Part shown: piece after piece, positions 55,151 to 62,494 of the stretch
How positions within the stretch are numbered: the first letter of the stretch is position 1
Layout of the letters: each line of letters opens with the position of its first letter
Source of the DNA: Rhodocyclaceae bacterium
Lineage (GTDB): Bacteria; Pseudomonadota; Gammaproteobacteria; Burkholderiales; Rhodocyclaceae
Reading direction: 5' to 3'
DNA: 64,000 nt
Assembly (NCBI GenBank): GCA_006218025.1
Contig: VBWA01000003.1
Coordinates: 1-64,000, forward strand
Notes under the pieces: generated by a model
Told to the model about the DNA's origin: nothing
The model's input: only the letters and a program-made list of their open reading frames with translations
Databases searched by the model: none
Made by a program: the position numbers and the translations under genes

Positions 55151-55337
55151 TTTTTACTCCTTTGGTATGGTCGATGACAGATTTGATGAGCCAGCCCAGC
55201 CCTATGCCAAGCGCGATGCCGCCGATATGGGCTTCGAATCCCTTATCGAGCAGTGAGCCGGGCAGGAAGGAACCGAGGGCCATGAAGGCACTGGCGATGA
55301 GGTAATCTCGGATGGACTCTTTGGATCGGGGTATCAC
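55140..55337 (-). CDS. Small membrane protein upstream of the pilin gene
   Basis: This 65-residue protein has two hydrophobic segments (about residues 12-28 and 37-54). The GTG start has AAGGAG at 7 bases, inside the end of the OmpA-like gene. It overlaps traA by 11 bases. The position resembles pre-pilin leader genes of related ICEs, but the function is unknown. Confidence 0.75.
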   Translation of the reverse strand: MIPRSKESIRDYLIASAFMALGSFLPGSLLDKGFEAHIGGIALGIGLGWLIKSVIDHTKGVKSES

Positions 55338-55341
55338 TTGC

Positions 55342-55923
55342 TTACTCCTTTTGGGTGGATGAAAAATGTAGATCGACGCGCCGGTTGATCGCCCGCGACT
55401 CGTCCGAGGTGTTGGCGATGGCGTAGCAGCACTTTCCCTGGGACCGAATATCAATCGGGCTCTTGACCCCGAGTCGCTTGAGATACGCGGCGACAACCTC
55501 TGCGCGCTTTCTGGCCAGGCGGTCGTTGAATGCTTGAGATCCGAGGTCGTCAGTTCGCCCCTCGACAAGAATCGAGTCACCCGGTTGAATCAGGGTGACT
55601 GCCTTCCTGATCTTCATTTCGGCCAGATCAGACAAGGTCGCGCTGGCGAACTGGAATGTCACCGAAATCGGAGCGAGCTTTCTCGCCACCTGGACGGGTT
55701 TTGGCGGTTCCCTGAAAACTGGCTCTACGTTGGGAAGTGCCGCGACAAGAAGGACTGTCTTCGATGTTGGCCTGGGACACTCCCCTTGGTCGCAGAGGCG
55801 CCAATTCGAGCGATCCCAAGTCAGCGACAGTCGCTTTGGAACTTCCGTGCTGATGGATCTTTCAACTGCGCAACCAGAAAGGAGCGACAGGACAATCAAG
55901 GAAGCAACGGGAAGCAGGTTCAA
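55342..55923 (-). CDS. OmpA-domain lipoprotein of the transfer operon
   Basis: This 193-residue precursor has a lipobox VLSLLSGC near residue 18 and a C-terminal OmpA-like domain, with TFQFASATLSDLAEMKI, LVEGRTDDLGSQAFNDRLA and NRRVDLHF. It should anchor the conjugation apparatus to peptidoglycan. The start is TTG at 55,923, with GGGAGAG upstream, overlapping the transglycosylase stop. The much longer upstream frame is antisense noise. Confidence 0.83.
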   Translation of the reverse strand: MNLLPVASLIVLSLLSGCAVERSISTEVPKRLSLTWDRSNWRLCDQGECPRPTSKTVLLVAALPNVEPVFREPPKPVQVARKLAPISVTFQFASATLSDLAEMKIRKAVTLIQPGDSILVEGRTDDLGSQAFNDRLARKRAEVVAAYLKRLGVKSPIDIRSQGKCCYAIANTSDESRAINRRVDLHFSSTQKE

Positions 55924-56351
55924 AGAGCGCTCTCCCGTTTCATGGCTTCTGAAACTTTTCTGGCATACCTGTCGCGCTTTTCTGTTGAGGTCGCGTTGTA
56001 GGCGCCGATGGCGCTCCAGGAATAACCGATCCGGTGAACGTTCTGCGCCAGGATCCACGCCCCGACGAAGGTGTTGGTGCAGGGTTCCCACAGGCGCTCG
56101 CGCGAAATTCCGAAATGCGACAGTTTTGGCAGCCAACGGCTATTGATCTGCATGTGCCCAACGTCGAAACTGCCATCCCTGTTCCGATTAAGCGCGTTGG
56201 GATTGCCTCCTGACTCCACTCTGGAAATAGCCTTGAGCAAGGCCGATGGCATCTGATAACGCAAGGCCGCCTCCTCAAAGCAGGCGGCACGACCCGGTGT
56301 TGGGAGGTATGCGAAAAGGGAAAGGAGAGGGAACCACGCAAACTTGTGCAT
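55920..56351 (-). CDS. Lytic transglycosylase of the transfer system
   Basis: This 143-residue secreted SLT-type enzyme has signal peptide MHKFAWFPLLSLFAYLPTPGRA, then LLKAISRVESGGNPNALN with the catalytic glutamate in RVESGG, GHMQINSRW and AIGAYNAT. It opens peptidoglycan for the transfer channel, like F orf169 or VirB1. It is the first gene of the block 2 operon, and the 198 bases upstream should hold its promoter. Confidence 0.93.
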   Translation of the reverse strand: MHKFAWFPLLSLFAYLPTPGRAACFEEAALRYQMPSALLKAISRVESGGNPNALNRNRDGSFDVGHMQINSRWLPKLSHFGISRERLWEPCTNTFVGAWILAQNVHRIGYSWSAIGAYNATSTEKRDRYARKVSEAMKRESAL

Positions 56352-56549
56352 GGCATGGATACTATGAATTCAGATGTGGGAAACCGGCGCCAAAAGCAAA
56401 CAGAAGTGCACCGTTTCAATATTCCGCAACCAGGAGCTGCCCTTCAGACAGTGTTCTGTCGATGAATTCACTGTGTCCGGAGTCCAGAGTCCGCCACACA
56501 GACGTGAGCTTGCGCTATTCTTCGATCCTCACATTTACCTTGATGCGCA

Positions 56550-56960
56550 ATGTCCGGATCTGATTCCAAACCGCGTGACCCGCATCATGCCGTTCTGATT
56601 TCACTGAGATCGACGTTTCCAGTATTTCAGGAGTGCCGTCCCCTTGCGATTGGTATTCACAAGGGCGTATTGGAACGGATTCCCGACATCAATCCGCAGC
56701 AACTTCGTTTGGCGATGCGGATGCATACCGCATCGGCGCGCTACTTGAAGGCGCTCACGAATGGCGAAACGCGGTTCGATCTCGATGGCAATGCCGTAGG
56801 CGCAGTCACCCCGGAGCAGAAGCAACAAGCGCTGGATACCCTGCGTGAGCGCTTCAGGAAGGGTGCCGAGCAACACAAGGCACGGCTGTTGGCTCAGCAG
56901 CAAGAACAGCACCGACAGGAAAATCTCATCAAACTCGCGAAAAAGTTCAATGTGCGATAA
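56550..56960 (+). CDS. ProQ/FinO-family RNA chaperone
   Basis: This 136-residue protein has the ProQ/FinO core: FPVFQECRPLAIGIHKGVLERI, then ALRMHTASARYLKAL as in LRLAMRMHTASARY, and a tail rich in Lys/Gln/Arg (about residues 100-136). The family binds structured RNAs, and FinO controls F transfer through FinP RNA. It is divergent from the tra operon, and no antisense RNA is obvious. Confidence 0.9.
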   Translation: MSGSDSKPRDPHHAVLISLRSTFPVFQECRPLAIGIHKGVLERIPDINPQQLRLAMRMHTASARYLKALTNGETRFDLDGNAVGAVTPEQKQQALDTLRERFRKGAEQHKARLLAQQQEQHRQENLIKLAKKFNVR

Positions 56961-56982
56961 GTCTTGGCGTGTGGAATGCCCA

Positions 56983-57147
56983 ATGACTCAGAGACTATTG
57001 GGGGCCTTTCCGATGCCTGTTGAACGCGATAGCAGCCAATCGGCAGGCGTTACCTGCGATCCACACGATGAATGGATCCACCATGCACGCGAGAACATCG
57101 TGCGCGGTGGCGGAGAGGCTATTGCGCAACAGCACCCATTTCAGTGA
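56983..57147 (+). CDS. Possible 54-residue protein after proQ
   Basis: This ATG frame starts 22 bases after the ProQ-like stop, with GTGGAA nearby as a weak ribosome-binding site. The product is acidic, with DEWIHHARENIVRGGGEAIA. It may be a small gene co-transcribed with the ProQ-like gene. No family is recognised. The 182 bases to 57,329 hold nothing I can name. Confidence 0.35.
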   Translation: MTQRLLGAFPMPVERDSSQSAGVTCDPHDEWIHHARENIVRGGGEAIAQQHPFQ

Positions 57148-57329
57148 TCGCCACGACGGACCGTTGATCGGCCATTGCAGGTGGCCACGGAAATCTAATA
57201 ACGTTTGTCATTGGCCATTATTGAGCCATATCGCCCAGAAGCCACTTCCAGCCCACTGCAGGCACTCTGAGCCGCTGTCCCATTCTCGTTCAAAGGGATT
57301 GCATCGTTGCGGTGTGGGAATGTCCTTAC

Positions 57330-58178
57330 CTAGAATGGTTGTCCTGCAGCAAATCTCGCGCGCTGATACATGAATTGATCATACAACTGCCTGATCTCTG
57401 CCGTCGCCCCGATAGAACTGACCGTGTCTGCAAAGAGCGCGTAGTAAGCCAAAAACAATCGCTTGTCGCTCCTATATTTTCCAGTCCAGCAACTCGGTGG
57501 AAGACGAGAAAGGACCTCATTAAAAAGGAAATTATTAATAGTTTTGACTAATCCCGTAGAAATCCCTATCGCATTTTGTAGAGCGCTGTAGTTGAGTTGC
57601 AGCGGTTTCTCCAGCAACTCCTTATGGTCAGACAATCCGAGAAATATTGCATTTGAAACCCCTAGTTTTCCAAAGCGATGCACGGCGCAGTGCCTGAGTT
57701 GACATACCCGAGCATAATCTTCGATGGCAAGATCCAGTTCGGACGGCACCTTTCCTCTTATCGCTAACAACTCTCTCAATGTCTCCTCAATACTGGAACG
57801 CGTGATGAACGAAATCCGCTCGAGGATGGCTTCTGGCAACATTTCCTTCGAAAGATGAATCGCTGCACCGAAAGACACATCTCGTCTCTGCACGCTTTCC
57901 TGACAGATAAAATCGATCGCAATGAGTCGCCGGAATAGCGTCCTCAGATAACTTTCCACCGCCGCAATGACCCCAAGTAAGACCAATTGTCCCTGAAGCG
58001 GGTCAAAAGTATTCGGATGCGGTGACAGCCTGTTGATGGATTGCAGTCGCGTCAGAAATTCGTCAATAGCTGATTCAGTGGATTCCCGGTACGCGGCATT
58101 GAACAAAAGATGCGTATGCAAAATCGGACTCACTGGTGCGACACAAACCGTCAACTTGCAGCGAAAAATGGCAGCCAT
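57330..58178 (-). CDS. HEPN-motif protein, third gene of a methyltransferase-ATPase operon
   Basis: This 282-residue mainly helical protein has an early helix pair with LLGVIAAVESYLRTLFRRLI (about residues 67-86) and the R-x4-H motif RHCAVH at residues 162-167, the catalytic pattern of HEPN ribonucleases. It is the last gene of the three-gene operon, 5 bases after the ATPase. It probably is the RNase or tRNase effector. I recognise no named family, so the HEPN call rests on the motif and the helical pattern. Confidence 0.65.
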   Translation of the reverse strand: MAAIFRCKLTVCVAPVSPILHTHLLFNAAYRESTESAIDEFLTRLQSINRLSPHPNTFDPLQGQLVLLGVIAAVESYLRTLFRRLIAIDFICQESVQRRDVSFGAAIHLSKEMLPEAILERISFITRSSIEETLRELLAIRGKVPSELDLAIEDYARVCQLRHCAVHRFGKLGVSNAIFLGLSDHKELLEKPLQLNYSALQNAIGISTGLVKTINNFLFNEVLSRLPPSCWTGKYRSDKRLFLAYYALFADTVSSIGATAEIRQLYDQFMYQRARFAAGQPF

Positions 58179-58183
58179 GATTC

Positions 58184-59869
58184 TTAAGACAGAAACTCGT
58201 TGACGGTGAGTGTCACCTTCTTGATGATCCCCTCGGCTCTCACCGGGCCGACGTAGTTCGCTTGCTGAAGATCCCCAGAAGCATTCTGAGAAGCGAACAC
58301 GTGCCCAATGGTCCGAAGCTTCGTATCCGTGTGAATCCTGGTAATCAAAGCCTTACTAATATCTGGGATATCTTCTAACGGAAGCTTCATACACTCTTCA
58401 AACAACGAGGATGCGACAAGTTCCTCTCCGCATTGATGACAAAATTTCTGTGAATCATTGAGCCTTTGAGTTCCACAATTCTGGCATGGAGGAAGGTCAA
58501 GCCTCAGGCTCTGGATTTCCGCTGGAGTTAGCAACGTCGCCAAATCACGTCTAATCGGGTGTTTTGACGGTGGGCGCTGCATCAGTAGCGCCAAACTCCT
58601 CAGTGATGTTCCTTTTCCCTCTCTGAACGCACCTTGTTGATACAGAAAAGCGAGATGCGGAATGAATCGGTCATACTTGCGATTCGCGCCATGCGACACA
58701 GCTTGAAGGGGGAAAAGCAAGCCGACCTCGACAAGAAACCTCAGCATCCTGTCGGCCAATGGCGAGCGGTCGAGCTCCTGCCGCACGCCCAAGGTAATAT
58801 TCCGCGTCCTAACGTCGGTGCTCTGTGCCTCCGCAATATCGGTTACAGCTCTATCGAAAAGCTTCCTGCCGGTCACCACGAGCGAGGAAAATTGCTTGAG
58901 TTTCAGTCCCAAGGAATCGTACTCAGCACCAATCAACGCGGCCTGACGCTCAATGATCTTATTAATCTTTTGTTGAGACGTTCCGGGTTTTGAATCGAAA
59001 TACTCCCTCAAGAGTCGAAGAAAAACCCGAGGAATCCCGAAGGATACATACTTGAAAAGATCCAAGATGTCGGGATTGATCGTTGTCACCTCTTCGGGGG
59101 TCAGTCGGCGATTGGCGATATCGCCCATGATTTGGAGGTACTCGGCGTCCTCGATCGCGAGCCACAATGGCACCTCTTCCACCTCATGAGAGGCATGAAA
59201 TGTCGGACCATACTGCGTTGATCCCGGATACACCGATGCTTTTGGGGCAACATTGTCAGCCTTCAAGAGTCGGAATATTTCGAAAAAAGCGACGAGGTAC
59301 TGATCGGCCAGACTGAGCGCCGCATCGTCGAGCAGAAGTACGGCCCGTCCTCGGGAGAAAGTCTGAGTGAGTATTCGCACGGCCCTCAGAACGTGATCAA
59401 CCGTCAGATTCTGGCCGAACTCCTCGTACACTTCTGTTCCGCTTCCGCGCTCAAGGAGCGATACGAGTTCCCGTAGTTTTGCTTCGTCATACAGGGGGTC
59501 ATGCTTCGACAGACATGTTGAGTCAGCATTCAGGTCAGTCACGCATTCGAATGCGCTCAAGAGCAGCCTAGCGATCACCCACGAGTGAAATCGCTTTAGT
59601 GCGTCAGGGGATTTCTTGAGCAGAGGCTCAAGATTGAGATACCGGCTAAAGCTGGCATAGAGCGCAAGCGGGGCAGAAGGAGTTTTCAGGGCACGAAGGT
59701 AGGTATATCGCATGACGTGCGTTTTGCCCGTCCCGCGGGGTCCCACAAGCAGCTTCGCCCCTGGGGCCAGCAGCTTCTGTCTGGCCCTCTTGAAGATCTG
59801 CCCGTCCGCCAAGGAAGCATCAATTGCCTCAAGTGAAAGTTGATCCGCGCGTTCCTCAAATTCAGGCAT
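58184..59869 (-). CDS. AAA/STAND-like ATPase with zinc ribbon and HhH tail
   Basis: This 561-residue P-loop ATPase has Walker A LVGPRGTGKTHVMRY at residues 41-55 and Walker B AVLLLDDAAL near 180, an ORC/Cdc6-like helical region, a zinc ribbon CQNC...CHQC near residues 462-482, and a C-terminal helix-hairpin-helix-like segment with LRTIGHVFA and YVGPVRAEG. It probably reads DNA or nucleoprotein state and couples it to the HEPN partner. It lies 34 bases downstream of the methyltransferase. Confidence 0.75.
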   Translation of the reverse strand: MPEFEERADQLSLEAIDASLADGQIFKRARQKLLAPGAKLLVGPRGTGKTHVMRYTYLRALKTPSAPLALYASFSRYLNLEPLLKKSPDALKRFHSWVIARLLLSAFECVTDLNADSTCLSKHDPLYDEAKLRELVSLLERGSGTEVYEEFGQNLTVDHVLRAVRILTQTFSRGRAVLLLDDAALSLADQYLVAFFEIFRLLKADNVAPKASVYPGSTQYGPTFHASHEVEEVPLWLAIEDAEYLQIMGDIANRRLTPEEVTTINPDILDLFKYVSFGIPRVFLRLLREYFDSKPGTSQQKINKIIERQAALIGAEYDSLGLKLKQFSSLVVTGRKLFDRAVTDIAEAQSTDVRTRNITLGVRQELDRSPLADRMLRFLVEVGLLFPLQAVSHGANRKYDRFIPHLAFLYQQGAFREGKGTSLRSLALLMQRPPSKHPIRRDLATLLTPAEIQSLRLDLPPCQNCGTQRLNDSQKFCHQCGEELVASSLFEECMKLPLEDIPDISKALITRIHTDTKLRTIGHVFASQNASGDLQQANYVGPVRAEGIIKKVTLTVNEFLS

Positions 59870-59903
59870 ATGCCAGAGTCCTCGAAATGACCTCAGTAAG
59901 ATG

Positions 59904-61157
59904 TCAAAGACAAAGCGGGAAAGTCAGCAGGTCAGCCTTGGTGAGTTGTTTCGCACCGACACCATATGCTCTTGAGGCCAACCAAGCCTGCCCATCGGCA
60001 CAGCTCAACTGAGCCAGGACGCGGTCGCGATAATGTTCTGGCACCTGAATCCTGTATACGCAATCGGTGAGAAAAGGAGACCCCTTAAGGACGCCCAGAA
60101 CCTTTCGTTCAAGGTTTCGGCCAACCCGAGCCACCAAAATGTCCCCTGGCTGAGCTCGAATGACTCCATCCAACTCTCCAGAGACTTGACTGAAACGGCC
60201 TAGATCACACCATTCGCCGGAAAGCGATAGGCTCATGTCCGAAGTGTGGAATATGGGGACGTCTCCCGCCCGAGCTTCCGAACTAGAAACGGAGCCCCGC
60301 TTCAACTCACTGACGATAGATCCAAGGACTGCCGGTTCTCTGCCTAACCGAGATCCTTTCAGTCGTTGCGCATGGTAATCGAAGTCCAGCCGGGTTACTG
60401 CCTCATCAATATCAACGAGCAATTCTGGCTCTAGTTCACGTCCGTCGCGAAGCTTCGACAGCTTAATCGTTGTCTCCGTCGAACTACCCTTGCTAATGAT
60501 GACGATGGACGCCAAGGCATCAGTCCCCGAAAACGATCCGCGTGGTAGTCGAATCGCCTTGTGGACCTTGTAACGCTGCAGTAATTCTTTACGGAATCGC
60601 CGGTACCTCGTGGCTGATATGAGGCTATCCGGCAAAATGATACCCAGCGTTGCCTGATTGCTAAGTAGGCGCAGGTTTTGGGCCAAGAACAACAGGGCAG
60701 CATCTACGTCGCCCACGACAGGGATACACCCACTGAACCCAGTCTCCTCCAAAATTTGAGCGAATCCTTTTCGCCATTTCGGAACAATGAAGGGTGGATT
60801 GCAGACCGCAGTGTCGATTTGATCAACCTTAGCGAAGATCAAGTCCGGCAACCGGTCAGAGAGCGCATCCGCCTGAATGTGTCTGTGCTTGAAACTACCT
60901 TCACCACCGAAACACTTTATCAAGCGTGCCGATACTGCTCGATCGATGTCGACCGTGAGAACTTCAATACCCGACCACCGGTTGATAGCCGCACTCGACA
61001 GAGACCCGCCACCGGCACCAAGGTCAAGCAAGCGGCTCGGCGTATGGTTCGCCATTTGGTCGATCAGCAAGTGCCCAATATCTGCTTTCGTATAGTAGCG
61101 CCCCAGTCTATCTGGACCTATTTGCCTACCGGGATCTGACATTCTGACCTGTACCAT
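59904..61157 (-). CDS. Adenine-N6 DNA methyltransferase with type I-like recognition domain
   Basis: This 417-residue protein has an N-terminal SAM-binding domain (LLDLGAGGGSLS near residue 43) and the catalytic motif NPPF at residues 120-123, typical of N6-adenine methyltransferases. Its C-terminal third has type I specificity-like text QPGDILVARVGRNLERK and LTDCVYRIQVP. No restriction endonuclease is linked; instead an ATPase and a HEPN protein follow in the same operon. The start is MVQVRM, with an alternative ATG five codons in. Confidence 0.85.
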   Translation of the reverse strand: MVQVRMSDPGRQIGPDRLGRYYTKADIGHLLIDQMANHTPSRLLDLGAGGGSLSSAAINRWSGIEVLTVDIDRAVSARLIKCFGGEGSFKHRHIQADALSDRLPDLIFAKVDQIDTAVCNPPFIVPKWRKGFAQILEETGFSGCIPVVGDVDAALLFLAQNLRLLSNQATLGIILPDSLISATRYRRFRKELLQRYKVHKAIRLPRGSFSGTDALASIVIISKGSSTETTIKLSKLRDGRELEPELLVDIDEAVTRLDFDYHAQRLKGSRLGREPAVLGSIVSELKRGSVSSSEARAGDVPIFHTSDMSLSLSGEWCDLGRFSQVSGELDGVIRAQPGDILVARVGRNLERKVLGVLKGSPFLTDCVYRIQVPEHYRDRVLAQLSCADGQAWLASRAYGVGAKQLTKADLLTFPLCL

Positions 61158-61251
61158 TTCGTATATTTCGGACTCTCACCAAGATATGGCAGTTTACATG
61201 CCTCCACAACAAGCACCAAGCCTGGTGCCAGAATCTGTGTCGTCCAATTTC

Positions 61252-61380
61252 TCATGGAGGAAAACCTTCACGGGCGAACCAGTGCAGGTAGTTACCCGGC
61301 AAATCAGCGATCAGACGTCCCTTGTGCTTGCCGAAGGGCATGACGCGTGTGACCAGTAATTCAAGACCTTCATGGCGCAT
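61252..61380 (-). pseudogene. DUF3820-family small protein, apparently cut short
   Basis: A 42-codon frame reads MPFGKHKGRLIADLPGNYLH then WFAREGFPP and stops. This is the core of DUF3820 proteins, which normally continue past GFP with about 25 more residues ending in a helix. The break lies next to the methyltransferase promoter, so the cargo probably inserted here. It starts 22 bases after the small HTH gene on the same strand. It could also be a naturally short member. Confidence 0.55.
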
Positions 61381-61402
61381 GCGGATCAGTGGTTCTGGAT
61401 CC

Positions 61403-61621
61403 TTACTTCACCGCCTCCGCCAGATCCTTGCCTGTCACCTTTCCTGAGCGATGAAGCCACAACAAGATAGCAAGTGGCTTCGGAATATTGCGGCCGGATT
61501 CGTAGCGGGAGCCGCCCGACTGGGTGACGCCGTACCGTTTCCAGAAATCCTTCTGATTGAGGTTCTCTTTCTTGCGAGTAGTCGAGATGTCGGAAAAATC
61601 GAGCTTTTTCTTGCGGGCCAT
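61403..61621 (-). CDS. Small XRE-like DNA-binding protein (paralogue of 40,809 gene)
   Basis: This 72-residue protein has LNQKDFWKRYGVTQSGGSRYES and GRNIPKPL, almost identical in its helix-turn-helix to the protein at 40,809-41,036. It lies immediately upstream of the DUF3820 frame and downstream of a 15-base inverted repeat at 61,663-61,677, a possible operator. It probably regulates nearby element genes. Confidence 0.8.
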   Translation of the reverse strand: MARKKKLDFSDISTTRKKENLNQKDFWKRYGVTQSGGSRYESGRNIPKPLAILLWLHRSGKVTGKDLAEAVK

Positions 61622-61662
61622 GATGAACTCCTTCGATGGTGTTGGTGAAGACGCTATGCTAA

Positions 61663-61677
61663 CCCAATACTATTGGG
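61663..61677. promoter_or_regulatory. Short inverted repeat upstream of the small HTH gene
   Basis: CCCAATA-C-TATTGGG forms a 7+7 perfect inverted repeat 42 bases upstream of the HTH gene start on the minus strand. It is a plausible operator or part of the promoter. The rest of 61,622 to 61,894 contains only weak frames and nothing I would call a gene. Confidence 0.4.
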
Positions 61678-61894
61678 GACGGAATTGTTGACGCTTGTCG
61701 ATCACGAAATCGGAATACTCTACCCATTGGCAGATGCCAGCCAACAGCAGCGTTCATGGCAGAGCATTGTCTTCCTGAGCAACGCGCAGCCGCAGGCCGT
61801 GATTCGAAGCCACAACACCAATACAGGCAAGATCACATTTCATTCAATCCTGCTTTACCGACCGCGCCTGCCCTCGGCCCAGTCGTGAAATCGT

Positions 61895-62491
61895 TCAGAG
61901 CCTCTTCTGCAGGTTGCTCGCCCACAGCCAGAGCGAGAACGCCATGAAGCCAATCACCGCCGGTGCGACAAAGATCGGCGCCGGAACCGGAAGACACAGC
62001 CAGACGACCATCGCCACGGTGATCAGGCGAAAGAAGTGGATGCCGATCTTGTGCCGAATCGGGCTTTGGGAGACGAACGAGTGCTTGCGAATCTCCCGAA
62101 TCAAAAATCCGTCGGCCGCTGCCGCCAGGATCAGCGGAATCCCGATCAGGCCCCACATCAAAAGCGCATAGGCCCGATACACAATCAGACTGGCCCATAA
62201 CAAGGTGACATAGATCCTGCCCGTCAACCAATTATCGATCTGATTGATTCCGAGACCGCTGGTTGCCCGTTCCCCTTGCCTGGCGACTTGATTGAGCACG
62301 TCCCCTGCTTGGGCTCCAATCCAGCGATGGGTGCTGTCCCCAGCCCACAGCGCCATTTTCTCCTGCTCAGTCCGCCAGGACGATTCAAGCACCCTGGCCG
62401 GAATCAACGCCCAGCAGACGAGAACGCCCACCATCAGGATGATGGTCACAAAGGCGCCCCACTCTCCCTGTTTTCTGACTGGTTGCGCCAC
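61895..62491 (-). CDS. DUF4400-like membrane protein next to traD
   Basis: This 198-residue membrane protein has an N-terminal helix (about residues 12-30) and further helices at about residues 95-127 and 160-190. DUF4400 proteins of SXT-like elements have this size and lie directly downstream of traD. The function is unknown; a role with the coupling protein is plausible. It begins 3 bases after the traD stop. Confidence 0.7.
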   Translation of the reverse strand: MAQPVRKQGEWGAFVTIILMVGVLVCWALIPARVLESSWRTEQEKMALWAGDSTHRWIGAQAGDVLNQVARQGERATSGLGINQIDNWLTGRIYVTLLWASLIVYRAYALLMWGLIGIPLILAAAADGFLIREIRKHSFVSQSPIRHKIGIHFFRLITVAMVVWLCLPVPAPIFVAPAVIGFMAFSLWLWASNLQKRL

Positions 62492-62494
62492 GCA

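Noticed and set aside
59904-61157. Idea that the methyltransferase is part of a normal type I or type II restriction system
   Set aside because: No HsdR, type II nuclease or separate HsdS gene lies nearby; the linked genes are an ATPase and a HEPN-motif protein.
61673-61888. 71-codon TTG-initiated plus frame upstream of the DUF4400 gene
   Set aside because: No ribosome-binding site, no family, and it begins in the inverted repeat; too weak to call.
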